Counted from the stretch's first letter, positions 8,081 to 17,532 are shown. The stretch is DNA of 64,000 nt from Paludibaculum fermentans (GCF_015277775.1 NZ_CP063849.1:4278001-4342000), one strand, 5' to 3'. Notes: generated by a model from the letters alone, not told the origin. A program made the numbers and translations.

Positions 8081-10354
8081 ATGAGCGCCCGAGCTGAGAG
8101 ACCGGATCCGGTTGGCGACATAGCGCGTCATGTCGCGCCAGTCACTGCGCTCGATGTAACCGAGGCGCTGGAGCGTGTCCTCGCGGCTCCCCGGTTTCAA
8201 AAATCCCCCAGTTTGACAAAGTTCCTTCGATTCGTCGTTAGTGAAGTACTGCGAGAGCGCGCCGACGGCCTGAAGGAGAGCATCCTCGGAGAGGCGGTTT
8301 TCGACCGGGGTGAAGCATTCGATCCGAGAATCGATCCGATCGTTCGTGTGCAAGCCGCCAAGCTGCGAACCCGGCTGCAGGAATACTACTCCGAGCAAGG
8401 CACAGCCGACCCGGTGGAGATCGAGCTGCCAAAGGGCACTTATGTGCCGATTTTCAGGAAGCGCACAACCGCTGCCCCGGCCCTGCCAGAATCGGGTTTC
8501 CCAGTTGCCGGCCCGGTTGTCCAGGCTACGGAAAAGCCAGCGGCCGGCGCCGGTTTCGGCCGGCGCGGCAATCTGCTGGTGGCGGCAATTTCCACGTTGG
8601 CCGTGGTGGGCGTGCTCTTCCTTTACAGCCGCACGACCTCAGACAAACAGGCGCCGCTGCGCTTCACCCAGCTCACTTACCATCGCGGCGCGACCTCCTT
8701 TCCCGCGCTCTCGCGAGACGGCAAGCTGCTGGTCTACTCGTCGGACCGGGAAAGCACGCACTTCTCCATCTGGGGCCAGCGCGTTGGCGATGGAACTCCG
8801 GTGCGCATCACTCATCACGACGCTGACGACCTCACTCCGGATATCTCACCGGATTCCCGTTTGATCGTCTTCCGTTCCCGCCAGGATGGCGGCGGAATCT
8901 ACCTCATCTCCGTCGACGGCCGGGAGGAGCGGAGAATCGCGGACCACGCGTGGATGCCCCGGTTTTCACCCGACGGTGCGTGGATCAGTTGCCTGGCCGC
9001 CCGGCCGGGGACGGACGGAGTCCTGCTGGCCATTCCAGCTGCCGGCGGCCGGCCCTACGAAGTGGCGACCGGCAATGTAGCGCCGGTGGGGTCGCCGGTC
9101 TGGTCGGCGGATGGACAGTCGCTGCTGTTCCTGGGCTCAGTCAACAACCCCGGCAGGGGACCGCGATCCTACGACTGGTACCTGGTGCCGCGAATCGGAG
9201 GCGAGGCTGTATCAGTGGGATTCCGGCAGGCCCTCACCTCCGCCGGTCTTGGCCCTCCGGAACGGGAATTGGCGCCCGGAGACTGGAATCTCGATACAGT
9301 CGTATTCAGCTTCCCACGCGACAGTTCGGCCGGCATTTGGAAGGTGACGCTCAAGCAGGGTTCGCGGACAATCCAGGGACCGGCTCTTCCGATGACTTCC
9401 GGTTCGGCCATCGAAGCATGTCCACGGCTCTCAGCCCGCGGCGAACTGCTGTTTCAAAGGGAGGATCTCGAGAGCTGGGTTTTTGCCGTTCCGCTGGATC
9501 CCGCGACGGGTCTGCCGGCCGGCGATCCAGCGCGAATTACGGAGGACGCTTTTCCCGCCAGTCACGGATTGTTTCCGGCGCTGTCCTCATCCGGCCAGCA
9601 GGTCACCTTTGCGCACTCGAACCTTGGAGAGTACGAACTGGTGACCCGCGATCTGTCAACCGGCCGGGACACCGTGCTGGCCCGGCTGGGCAAGTCACTG
9701 GATCGCCCGCTGATATCGAAGGACGGCAAACGCGCCCTGCTTCGCGGAAACCCTCCCAAGCCAGAGACCATCTATGCGGCTTCGGCCGGCAGCGTCCCGG
9801 TGCCCCGGGAGTGCAAGACGTGCGGACGCCTGGAGGACTGGTCGGCGGACGGAAGGTGGCTCCTCTACAACAACGCCAGCATGACCAGCCTGATGCTGAT
9901 GGACTGGAACTCGGGCGCGACCGTCGAGTGGATCCGCTATGCTCCCCAGCGGCTCACGCGGGCGGTGTTTTCCCGCGATGGCCGGCGAGTGGCCGTGGCC
10001 ATTGACGGCTCTGGCGGATTCCTGATTCCCTTCGATCCGCATCGGGTTCCGAGCCGGAACGAGTGGGTGCAGGCGTCCGACGACGCCGATGCGCAATACC
10101 TGGACTGGTCGCCGGACGGCGGCAGCATATACTACTTCTCGCGGCGCGATGGCTACCAGTGCCTGTGGCGACGGGAGGTGAAACCGGAATCGGCGCGTGC
10201 CGGCGATGCCCTCGCGATCCTGCACTTCCACCACAACGATCACGCGCCGTGGTCGGGGTGGCTGTCGGTGGCCAACGGCAAAGCGGCGTTTGTCATCACG
10301 GAACCCCGCGCCAACGTGTGGATGGCGACGACATCGTCCGGAAAGCCGTTCTGA
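8081..10354 (+). CDS. Membrane-anchored protein: N-terminal helical (wHTH-associated-type) domain plus periplasmic PD40/TolB-like propeller
   Basis: A 757-residue protein. Residues about 25-125 form a conserved cytoplasmic domain with SLTKFLRFVV, LKESILGEAVFDR and FDPRIDPIVRVQAAKLR. From memory, this domain type occurs ahead of TPR or PD40 domains in Acidobacteria and related phyla. One transmembrane helix follows at about 164-183 (LLVAAISTLAVVGVLFLY). Residues about 195-757 are repeated PD40 blades such as FPALSRDGKLLVYSSD and LDWSPDGGSIYYFS. The topology resembles CadC-like one-component sensors, but DNA binding is not demonstrated. A terminator follows. The signal and target genes are unknown. 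Confidence 0.85.
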   Translation: MSARAERPDPVGDIARHVAPVTALDVTEALERVLAAPRFQKSPSLTKFLRFVVSEVLRERADGLKESILGEAVFDRGEAFDPRIDPIVRVQAAKLRTRLQEYYSEQGTADPVEIELPKGTYVPIFRKRTTAAPALPESGFPVAGPVVQATEKPAAGAGFGRRGNLLVAAISTLAVVGVLFLYSRTTSDKQAPLRFTQLTYHRGATSFPALSRDGKLLVYSSDRESTHFSIWGQRVGDGTPVRITHHDADDLTPDISPDSRLIVFRSRQDGGGIYLISVDGREERRIADHAWMPRFSPDGAWISCLAARPGTDGVLLAIPAAGGRPYEVATGNVAPVGSPVWSADGQSLLFLGSVNNPGRGPRSYDWYLVPRIGGEAVSVGFRQALTSAGLGPPERELAPGDWNLDTVVFSFPRDSSAGIWKVTLKQGSRTIQGPALPMTSGSAIEACPRLSARGELLFQREDLESWVFAVPLDPATGLPAGDPARITEDAFPASHGLFPALSSSGQQVTFAHSNLGEYELVTRDLSTGRDTVLARLGKSLDRPLISKDGKRALLRGNPPKPETIYAASAGSVPVPRECKTCGRLEDWSADGRWLLYNNASMTSLMLMDWNSGATVEWIRYAPQRLTRAVFSRDGRRVAVAIDGSGGFLIPFDPHRVPSRNEWVQASDDADAQYLDWSPDGGSIYYFSRRDGYQCLWRREVKPESARAGDALAILHFHHNDHAPWSGWLSVANGKAAFVITEPRANVWMATTSSGKPF

Positions 10355-10371
10355 TTCCTTCCCGTTTACGG

Positions 10372-10398
10372 AAAACCGGCCCAGTAACGGGCCGTTTT
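10372..10398 (+). terminator. Rho-independent terminator after the PD40 gene
   Basis: CGGCCC (10377-10382), a six-base loop and GGGCCG (10389-10394) form a GC-rich stem followed by TTTT. An A-run just before the stem can extend pairing with the T-run. It lies 18 bases past the stop at 10354 and separates this gene from the hydrolase gene. Confidence 0.75.
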
Positions 10399-10448
10399 AC
10401 TGCCCAAGCCCTCCAGGTTTGAGTACCTTTGGAGCTCGAGGAGGAAGC

Positions 10449-12659
10449 TTGGCAACGACAGTTCACCGCTTCTGCGGATTACTTTGCTGGCTGACCGCGG
10501 GCGCGCTGTCAGCACAAGGGCCGGCCGCAGGCGACCGCTCATTCTTTCCGCCGAGCATTGTTCCGGGCGCGACCGCCCTGGTCAAATCGATCGGCGATGC
10601 GGCCGAGTCCCTCCTCCGCTGGCACACTCCCGCCAATGCCGCCTCCTGGGAACAAAGAAGGCCCAGGGTGGAAAAGGCGCTCCTGACTACCCTGGGGCTT
10701 GATCCCCTTCCGGAACGCACTCCCCTGAATCCCCGCCTGCTCGCGCGCACGGACCGCGGCGAATTCTCGGTGGAGACCGTGGTCTTCGAGAGCCGGCCCG
10801 CCTTTCCGATAACGGCGAACCTTTATCGGCCGCGCTCCGGCGGCCAGACCCCGCGTCCCGCCGTTTTGGTTCCCATCGGACACTACCTGGAAGAGGGGAA
10901 GACGGCCTCCGAGGTGCAGGCGCTGTGCATGGGACTGGCCGGCCAGGGATTTGTGGTGCTGACCTACGACGCAATCGGCCAAGGTGAGCGAATGATCCCC
11001 GGCAACGTTCACCACGAGGCCGGATATGCGCTGCTGCCGCTGGGGCAGACGATTGCCGGATGGATGGTATGGGACAGCATGCGGGCCCTGGACTACCTGG
11101 AGTCGCTGCCCGATGTGGATTCGTCGCGGATTGGGATTACCGGCAACTCGGGAGGCGGACTCAACTCCTTGCTGACAGCGGCGCTGGACCGACGAGTGCG
11201 GACGGCCGCGGTCGCGGGATTCACCCTCGAGTTCAATCACTGGATTAAATATGGAGGCGCCCACTGCGCCTGCACGCACTTGCCGGGGATCTTTCGATCG
11301 ATGGAGTGGTTCGAGATAGCCTCGCTCATCGCTCCGCGCTCCCTGCTCTTGATGCAGGGCGAGCAGGATGAGATCTTCCCCATCGCCGGTGCGCGGCGCG
11401 CGGCGTCGCACACGCGCGCAACCTTTGAACTTCTGGGCGCCGCCGCCAACTTCCGATTCGATGAGATTGCCGGAGAGCCTCACGCGTACTCCCGTCCTTT
11501 CCGGGAACGCGCCTACGGATGGCTAGCCGCGCAACTTGTCCGGCGCGGCGACGGTACCGCCATTGAGGAGCCACCGCTGAGACTCTTCCCGGAGCAGCAG
11601 CCGCCGCTGCTCTGTGCGTCCGATCCGCGCATCGCGCACCAGCGCGCGGTGGTGGATGTGGCGCGGGAGGCGGCCGCGAAGCGCATCGCCGCCCTGGGGC
11701 CGGCGCCTGCGGCAGGAGTGGGCGCCTGGTTACACGGACTGATCGGACCAGGGGGTGACCCTCCAGGCTTTCTCGCGCCGCGCAGCACCAGCGTGTCGCG
11801 GGCGGACGGCATGCTGCTGGAAGAAATTGGTTTCCTTAGCGAGGACGGCGAGTATGTGCCTGGCACCTTGCGGAAACCGGACGGCGAACGTGGCCCGCTG
11901 CCGGTGGTGATCGTCGCCCACCAGGGCGGGCGAGTGGCGTTCTGGGAGGAACCCATTTCGAAGCAACTTGCCGCGGCGGGGTGGGCGGTGCTGGCCGTCG
12001 ACCTTCGCGGACGGGGTGAAACCCTGGGCCGCTTCAACCGGGACCGGGATTTCAACTACCGCCTGATCTCGAGCCAGATTCTCTCCGGACGGCCGCTCCC
12101 CGGACTCCGCGCCTTCGATCTATTGCGAACCGTGGACTACGTAGCCACCCGTCCGGATCTTTCGATGAAGCGCATCGTCTTAGCCGGTTTTGGCGACGAT
12201 GCTCTTCCGGCGCTGATGGCCGCGGCAGTGGACAAGCGTGTCGAAGGCGTCGCCGTGGCCGACGGCTTTCAGAGTTTCGTATCCCAGATGAGAACGATGC
12301 AGGTGCCGGCCGGCAACCGCAGGGAACTGCGGCGTGTGTGGAACTCGGCTCAGATCCGCGGCAGGTTTGATGCGGGCGGTTACGAAGTGGACTTCGGGTC
12401 GGTGATTCCGTCCGCCCTTGCCAACGCGGATATCGCCGACATCGTGGCGACCATCGCACCGAGGCGCGTCCTATTCCGGCAGGCGCGCGACGCCGGGGAC
12501 GCTGGCGATACAGCCGAGCGTATGCGGCGCGCGGCGCGATCGCCCGATTCCGGATTCGACTTCCGGCCTGCGCTGCGTTTCGACGCGGCTGAGTTTCTCA
12601 AATGGCTCCGCGATCGAAAGGACACCGCCATATCGGCGACGAGGAACACACGACCGTGA
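10449..12659 (+). CDS. Secreted tandem alpha/beta-hydrolase (acetyl xylan esterase/DLH-like) with degenerate second domain
   Basis: The start is assigned to TTG 10449 because GAGGAAG sits directly upstream and a signal peptide follows (HRFCGLLCWLTAGALSAQ). An earlier in-frame ATG at 10197 lies inside the previous gene. The 736-residue protein has two hydrolase modules. Module 1 has S234 in GNSGGG, an acid in LLMQGEQDE and a histidine in EPHAYSRPF. Module 2 (from about residue 480) keeps the fold cues PVVIVAHQGG and VDLRGRG, but its nucleophile elbow reads GFGDDA without serine and no matching histidine is visible. It overlaps the next gene by GTGA, implying a coupled pair. The substrate could be an acetylated polysaccharide, by family resemblance only. 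Confidence 0.85.
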   Translation: MATTVHRFCGLLCWLTAGALSAQGPAAGDRSFFPPSIVPGATALVKSIGDAAESLLRWHTPANAASWEQRRPRVEKALLTTLGLDPLPERTPLNPRLLARTDRGEFSVETVVFESRPAFPITANLYRPRSGGQTPRPAVLVPIGHYLEEGKTASEVQALCMGLAGQGFVVLTYDAIGQGERMIPGNVHHEAGYALLPLGQTIAGWMVWDSMRALDYLESLPDVDSSRIGITGNSGGGLNSLLTAALDRRVRTAAVAGFTLEFNHWIKYGGAHCACTHLPGIFRSMEWFEIASLIAPRSLLLMQGEQDEIFPIAGARRAASHTRATFELLGAAANFRFDEIAGEPHAYSRPFRERAYGWLAAQLVRRGDGTAIEEPPLRLFPEQQPPLLCASDPRIAHQRAVVDVAREAAAKRIAALGPAPAAGVGAWLHGLIGPGGDPPGFLAPRSTSVSRADGMLLEEIGFLSEDGEYVPGTLRKPDGERGPLPVVIVAHQGGRVAFWEEPISKQLAAAGWAVLAVDLRGRGETLGRFNRDRDFNYRLISSQILSGRPLPGLRAFDLLRTVDYVATRPDLSMKRIVLAGFGDDALPALMAAAVDKRVEGVAVADGFQSFVSQMRTMQVPAGNRRELRRVWNSAQIRGRFDAGGYEVDFGSVIPSALANADIADIVATIAPRRVLFRQARDAGDAGDTAERMRRAARSPDSGFDFRPALRFDAAEFLKWLRDRKDTAISATRNTRP

Positions 12660-13625
12660 CTTCACTCCTAGCCCAATCCTCAACCCGGAGTGGCCTGCTG
12701 ACGGCCGCTGCCGTGGGCGCACTCTCCGCAGCGGAGCCGGCAGAAACGCTGCGCGTTGCCGTCGTCGGACTCGGCAACCGCAGGTACTTTCTGCTGACGA
12801 AGCTGCTGAGCCTGCCCGGCGTCACAATCGTGGCCGATTGCGATGTGAATCCCGCGGCAGTCGCCGCTGCCAGCCAAAGTGCTGAACGCGCGCGGCAACT
12901 CCCGGCGCAGTACAGCGATTTTCGCGTCATGTTCGACATCGACAAGAGCATCCAGGCGGTGGTGATGGCCGTTCCGGATCCCTTGCACAAGGAGATATAC
13001 GTCGCAGTTCTCGAGATGGGCAAGCATCTCTACGCGGAGAAGCCCCTGGCGCTGAACGTGGAAGACGGGCGTGCCGTTGTGGACGCCACCGCCCGGGCGG
13101 GCGGAGTTTTCCAGTCCGGCGTCCAGCTTCGTTATGACCCGGCGCGTAACGCCGCGGTGCGGTTTGTGCAAGGCGGCAGAATGGGACGCGTGCTGATCAT
13201 GCAGGGCACGCGGCACGGCAGGGACATCCCGCGTCATCTGAGCTGGCACTTCGACAGGAACAAGTCCGGCGACATTATCGTGGACCAAGGCATCCACAGG
13301 CTCGACATGTTCACCTGGATCGCAGGAGCGCCACCGCTTCGCGCCGCCGGCTGTGGTGGGCGGATTCCGCTTCGACATCGGCAATGTGATGATTTCGGGC
13401 TACCGGCAGGATTGGATTCGATCCGTGGGCCGGCGTATCCGACGCTTGCACGCCAAGGACATCAAACTCCAGAGCGCTGGATTCGAGTTTGTACCTCTGT
13501 TGGAAGGCGGCGTGGACCGGCCGAAGTTGATGCCTACTCTTCGAGCTATCGACTACCGGGGGGGCGGCCCAGATCCGCTCCGCGGCATCTCCACCCGCCA
13601 GGACGAGATCCTCGCCTTGGTTTGA
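12656..13625 (+). pseudogene. Hybrid remnant: Gfo/Idh/MocA oxidoreductase 5' part joined out of frame to a sugar isomerase/epimerase 3' part
   Basis: GTG 12656 overlaps the hydrolase stop and begins a Gfo/Idh/MocA protein: a Tat-like leader, Rossmann motif VVGLGNRRYF and catalytic-lysine motif AEKP at about residues 127-130. Similarity holds to about residue 230 (WIAGAPPLRAAGCGG, near 13350). From about 13354 the family signal moves to another frame ending at 13625. There FRFDIGNVMISGYRQDWI, RRLHAKDIKL and FVPLLEGGVD match the C-terminal part of xylose-isomerase-like sugar epimerases. The original oxidoreductase frame runs on to 13654 as low-complexity Arg/Pro text. The simplest reading is a deletion that fused two neighbouring genes. 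About half of each is missing, so neither product should work. Confidence 0.8.
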
Positions 13626-13752
13626 GGCGGCGCAAACGCCCGGTTTACCGTTAACCGCGCGAATGATAACTCATGTTTACTCTTTTCCTGGAGAAGCGGC
13701 GGGGTAGCATCGGTGTTGAAAACGGGAAGTTGAACAAAGGGGAGTGGATCAA

Positions 13753-16700
13753 ATGAAGCTTCGGAGAATAACAGCACTGACACTTGCCGGGCTCTTGTTG
13801 TTTGGGGGCGTCGGTTTCGCGCAATCCGCCCAAGGCTCAATCACCGTGGCGGTGACGGACCCGCAAGGCTCCGCTGTGCCCGGCGCAAAGGTGATCGTGA
13901 CCGGCGCTGATACCAACGTGGCGCGCACCGGAACCACCGGTCCCGAGGGGCTGTTCACGTTCGCGAATCTCGAACCGGGGAACTACCTAGTCGGCATCAC
14001 AGTGCCCGGCTTCACGGACCTGAAGAGCAGGGTCATCGTGCTTACGGCGGCGCAAAGCGCCCGGTTCGACGCCCGGCTTCAGATCGGCGGCTCCAGTCAA
14101 AGCGTCGAGGTGACCGCCACTCCCCCGGCGATGAACACGGAGAACGCGGCCATCTCGTCGGTCCAGACAGGCGAGCAGATTCTTGCCGCCCCCACCATGC
14201 GCGCGGTCATGCAGATGGCGGGCTTGACGCCCTCTACCGTTTTCGATGGCAGCGGCCTGATGATCGGCGGGAACCGCAACAACTTCCTGAACCTCACCAT
14301 CGACGGCATCCAGACCATGCAGAACGCCTACGGCGGTCAGTCGGGCCCTCTCACCAATGATCAGTCCTATGAATCCATCGCGGAAGTGGTGGTGATGGAG
14401 AGCAACAACTCAGCCGAATTCCCCGGTGTCGCCACGATGATGACGACCACAAAAAGCGGCGGGAACCGGTTGCATGGAAGCGGCTTCTATACCACTGACA
14501 ACAGCGCCTTGAACGCGGGACCGCTGAATCAGGGATCCAACCGGTCGCAAGGGATCATCGGACCCCTACTTCAATGGTGGGGCGGAAGCGTGGGCGGGCC
14601 GGTGGAACTGCCCAAAATATACCGTGGCCGCCAGAAGACCTTTTTCTTCTTCACCGAGGAACACCGGACGTTCCCTCTCGCCGCCGGCAACGCGAGCACC
14701 GGCACCACCACGGTTCCCACACAGGCATTTGTCGCCGGCGATTTCTCAGCACTGCTCGACCCGATCAACGGTGCGATTCAACTCAAGAATCCGCTCACCG
14801 GCACACCGATTCCAGGAAACAAACTCGGCAATGCCGGCCTCCAGATCAACCCGGTTTCCAAGGCCTTTACCCAGTTCTATCCAGCTCCGAACTACTCCGG
14901 CACCTCCAGCAATCCCAATAGCTACCTGAACAACTACCGCAACACCGTTTTCGGCCCCGAGCACATAGACCGCTTCGATATCAAGATCGATCACCACATC
15001 GGCGACAAGGACGTGTTGTCCGGACGCATCACCCGCCAGACCGACCCATGGCAGCGAAGCTACAACGCACCTGTCCCCGGCTATGGATTCCTCCAGGTTC
15101 GCAACAGCACCAACGACTATTTCTCCGAGACCCATATCTTCACGCCGGTGCTCGTGAACGAGTTCCGCCTGGGCTTTGGGCGCGACGCCTCATTTCGCAC
15201 TCCGCAACAGGACGGCAATACCTTCCTGAAAGCCATTGGCCTCAATCTCGGAACCACCGTCCCCGCCGGAACTCCCGGTTTGCCGGACATGGAGATCAAC
15301 AACTTCTTCGACCTTTACCCCAACCCGATCGCAACCAACATCAGCCAACAGTACGAACTGCTCGACAACCTGAGTTTCCACTGGGGGAAGCACTCGTTCA
15401 AGACCGGCGTCCTAGTTCGCTATGGCAACCCGGTCCTCAACACCCAGAACAACCAGTTCGGACAATTCAACTTCAACGGTCAATACACAGGTTTCGGCTT
15501 AGCCGACTTCATGTTGGGATACCCGTCGCAGGTTCGGCTCAAAGGACCCGCGCTGCCCCGCTACAATCGAAAAACTGACACGGGCGTCTATCTCAACGAC
15601 ACCTGGAACGTTACGCCCAAACTGACCCTAACGCTGGGCCTGCGTTGGGAGTACTTCATGCCGTCGGTGGATAACAACGACAGGCGGGTCAACTGGAACC
15701 CCGCCACCCAGGCCGTCGTTGTGCCGTCGAAGGAGGCGTTGCCCTATATGAGCGTCCCGCTGGATATCCCCGTTGAGATCTCTCCGTCCGGATTCCCGGG
15801 ACGTTCTCTTATGTACGGAAACTGGAAGAATTTCGGCCCGCGCGTCGGCCTGGCCTACCGGCTGAACAGCCGAACCGTCTTCCGGGGCGGCTATGGCGTC
15901 TATTATGGCGCACTGATCGCATCCTATCAGGACAACTTCGGCCCTGGAAGCCAGGACGTCTTCTCCTCAAAATCCCTGAGGCTCTTTAACACCACTCCAA
16001 CACCGACCCTCCAGTTCCCAAATCCGTTTGCCAACTCCCAGGCATCGAACGGCGTGTGCGCCGCGGAAGCCGACTGCGGAGACAGCATCACCGCCACCGA
16101 TCCGCACTTGAAAACGCCCATGATTCAGCAGTGGAACCTGACCTTCGAGCGCGACCTCGGACATTCGATGGTCGCCCGAGCCACCTATCGCGGCTCCATG
16201 TCGACGCAGCTGCCGGTCTTCTACAATCTGAACCTTCCCAAGGCCGGCACTTCCGACCTCACGAACGTCTATTTGTATTCACGCTGGACCGGCGGGAATA
16301 TCAACTACGAGACCGACGGTGCCATCCAGAAGAGCAACTCCCTCGATTTGGCGCTCGTTCGAAATTTCGCGCAAGGCCTGCAGTTCCAGGCGGCCTACAC
16401 TTACTCGAAGAATATGACCGACCAGAACATCAGCAACGGTGAGGTCGGGACGCCGAGCAACCCTTACGACCGCCATTACGACTGGGGCAACAATACTCTC
16501 GTGCCACGGCAGCGCTTCGTCCCAAACGTGGTGTGGACGCTTCCCACGGGTCGCGGCCAAGCCCTACTTTCCAGTGCGTCCAAGACAGTGGACGCTGTTG
16601 TCGGCGGCTGGGAGCTTTCCAGTGCGATCGTGATCCAGAGCGGCCAGTACTTCTCCCCCATCTACCAAGGCACGTCCTGGCTGCAGAATCGCAACGGCGG

Positions 16701-17103
16701 CGCCACCCGTCCGGATTGCACCGGCGCCAAGCCATACACCGGCAATTCCCACTGGGCCTGGGACAATAACGCCGTATATCTGAACACCGCCGCGTTTTCG
16801 GTGCCCGCAGCCGGACTCTATGGCAATTGTGCTGCGAATTCCCTTGTGGGTCCCGGAGCCTGGACCGTCAACTTTGGCGTGCACAAGAGCTTCCACTTAG
16901 GGGAGAAAGTCAGCCTGAAGCTGCAGGGTAACTTCATGAACCTGTTCAACCACGCCAACCCCGGCCTTCCGAACAACGACCTTAGTTCGGGCGGGATGGG
17001 GCAAATCACCGGCACCACGAGCGGGAACCAGTTGCTCAATCCCACGGTCACCAATAACAATGGCGAGCGTCACATCTGGCTGGGCGCGCGGTTTCAATTC
17101 TAG
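13753..17103 (+). CDS. TonB-dependent receptor, Oar-like, with N-terminal carboxypeptidase-regulatory-like domain
   Basis: Outer-membrane protein of 1116 residues. ATG 13753 is preferred over the GTG three codons upstream because AAAGGGGAG sits 8 bases before it. A signal peptide ends near FAQS (residue 23). Residues about 26-115 are a CarboxypepD_reg-like beta-sandwich (GSITVAVTDPQGSAVPGAKV). A plug-like region follows, then a long beta-barrel with aromatic strands such as GVYLNDTWNVTPKLTLTLGL. The C-terminus is GARFQF, the terminal phenylalanine typical of BAM substrates. Such receptors are abundant in Acidobacteria and are thought to import large glycans or peptides. The ligand is unknown. 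It follows the broken hybrid gene and is probably transcribed alone. Confidence 0.93.
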   Translation: MKLRRITALTLAGLLLFGGVGFAQSAQGSITVAVTDPQGSAVPGAKVIVTGADTNVARTGTTGPEGLFTFANLEPGNYLVGITVPGFTDLKSRVIVLTAAQSARFDARLQIGGSSQSVEVTATPPAMNTENAAISSVQTGEQILAAPTMRAVMQMAGLTPSTVFDGSGLMIGGNRNNFLNLTIDGIQTMQNAYGGQSGPLTNDQSYESIAEVVVMESNNSAEFPGVATMMTTTKSGGNRLHGSGFYTTDNSALNAGPLNQGSNRSQGIIGPLLQWWGGSVGGPVELPKIYRGRQKTFFFFTEEHRTFPLAAGNASTGTTTVPTQAFVAGDFSALLDPINGAIQLKNPLTGTPIPGNKLGNAGLQINPVSKAFTQFYPAPNYSGTSSNPNSYLNNYRNTVFGPEHIDRFDIKIDHHIGDKDVLSGRITRQTDPWQRSYNAPVPGYGFLQVRNSTNDYFSETHIFTPVLVNEFRLGFGRDASFRTPQQDGNTFLKAIGLNLGTTVPAGTPGLPDMEINNFFDLYPNPIATNISQQYELLDNLSFHWGKHSFKTGVLVRYGNPVLNTQNNQFGQFNFNGQYTGFGLADFMLGYPSQVRLKGPALPRYNRKTDTGVYLNDTWNVTPKLTLTLGLRWEYFMPSVDNNDRRVNWNPATQAVVVPSKEALPYMSVPLDIPVEISPSGFPGRSLMYGNWKNFGPRVGLAYRLNSRTVFRGGYGVYYGALIASYQDNFGPGSQDVFSSKSLRLFNTTPTPTLQFPNPFANSQASNGVCAAEADCGDSITATDPHLKTPMIQQWNLTFERDLGHSMVARATYRGSMSTQLPVFYNLNLPKAGTSDLTNVYLYSRWTGGNINYETDGAIQKSNSLDLALVRNFAQGLQFQAAYTYSKNMTDQNISNGEVGTPSNPYDRHYDWGNNTLVPRQRFVPNVVWTLPTGRGQALLSSASKTVDAVVGGWELSSAIVIQSGQYFSPIYQGTSWLQNRNGGATRPDCTGAKPYTGNSHWAWDNNAVYLNTAAFSVPAAGLYGNCAANSLVGPGAWTVNFGVHKSFHLGEKVSLKLQGNFMNLFNHANPGLPNNDLSSGGMGQITGTTSGNQLLNPTVTNNNGERHIWLGARFQF

Positions 17104-17323
17104 CGCCGACTCGGCTCTGCGGACCAGGATGAGCGGGACGATCGAGCTCCCAGTTGGAAGGTGCTCTGGTAGTTCCGCTCGCCTGGCCTGTCAAGGCCGA
17201 TAGCCGAGGGATCGCAGATGAGGTGCGGCGCTTCAGACAAGTTGTGCGAGCTCCGCGAACAGGGTGCAGGGTGCGGCGTGGAGCCGGTCGAACGGCCCGG
17301 GAGTGACGAATCGTCGGTCCAGG

Positions 17324-17429
17324 GGCGGATTGGACAGAAGGACAGGACTGGAAGGAGCGTGGCGAGTTGGGCTTGAGTTGGTGGAAGCCAGCGTAGATGT
17401 ATCTGGGTTGGTTGCGGGGTACTGCAACA
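17324..17429 (+). repeat. Direct repeat copy B
   Basis: Gapless partner of 7691-7796 with 10 mismatches in 106 bases. It includes TTGGTTGCGGGG at 17408-17419, here extended to a 15-base match (GGGTTGGTTGCGGGG) with the initiator-tRNA 3' flank at 18048-18062. The segment GTTGC-GGGGTACT-GCAAC inside it is a short inverted repeat. Confidence 0.85.
17325..17396 (+). pseudogene. Remnant of a DUF6714-like gene (last 23 codons and stop)
   Basis: In frame this stretch reads ADWTEGQDWKER, then GELGLSWWKPA and a stop. It matches the end of the intact gene at 7695-7763 in 19 of 23 residues. The similarity continues 33 bases past the stop codon and ends abruptly on the 5' side at 17324. This is therefore a truncated duplicate rather than a separate small gene. 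The whole copy (17324-17429) is direct-repeat copy B. Confidence 0.8.
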
Positions 17430-17532
17430 CGTCCCGAGCGTACTTAGGCCCACCCGCTAGCTTGAGCTGACCAATTCAAGGCTTTCTGTTTCTGGACGGC
17501 GGAAGATGCCCGAACGCGACGGCTTGGAAAGC

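Larger units (their letters stand above)
17104..17532. other. Intergenic region containing a gene remnant
   Basis: 429 bases without an intact gene. Only the DUF6714-like remnant (17324-17429) is recognisable. Positions 17104-17323 and 17430-17532 show no feature I can support. Confidence 0.6.

Noticed and set aside
10197-10448. N-terminal extension of the tandem hydrolase from the ATG at 10197
   Set aside because: It overlaps the end of the PD40 gene and a terminator, and has no signal peptide at its start. TTG 10449 has a ribosome site and signal peptide.
12656-13625. Selenocysteine recoding as an explanation of the frame change in the hybrid gene
   Set aside because: The two parts are in different reading frames and belong to different protein families, so a single UGA readthrough cannot join them.
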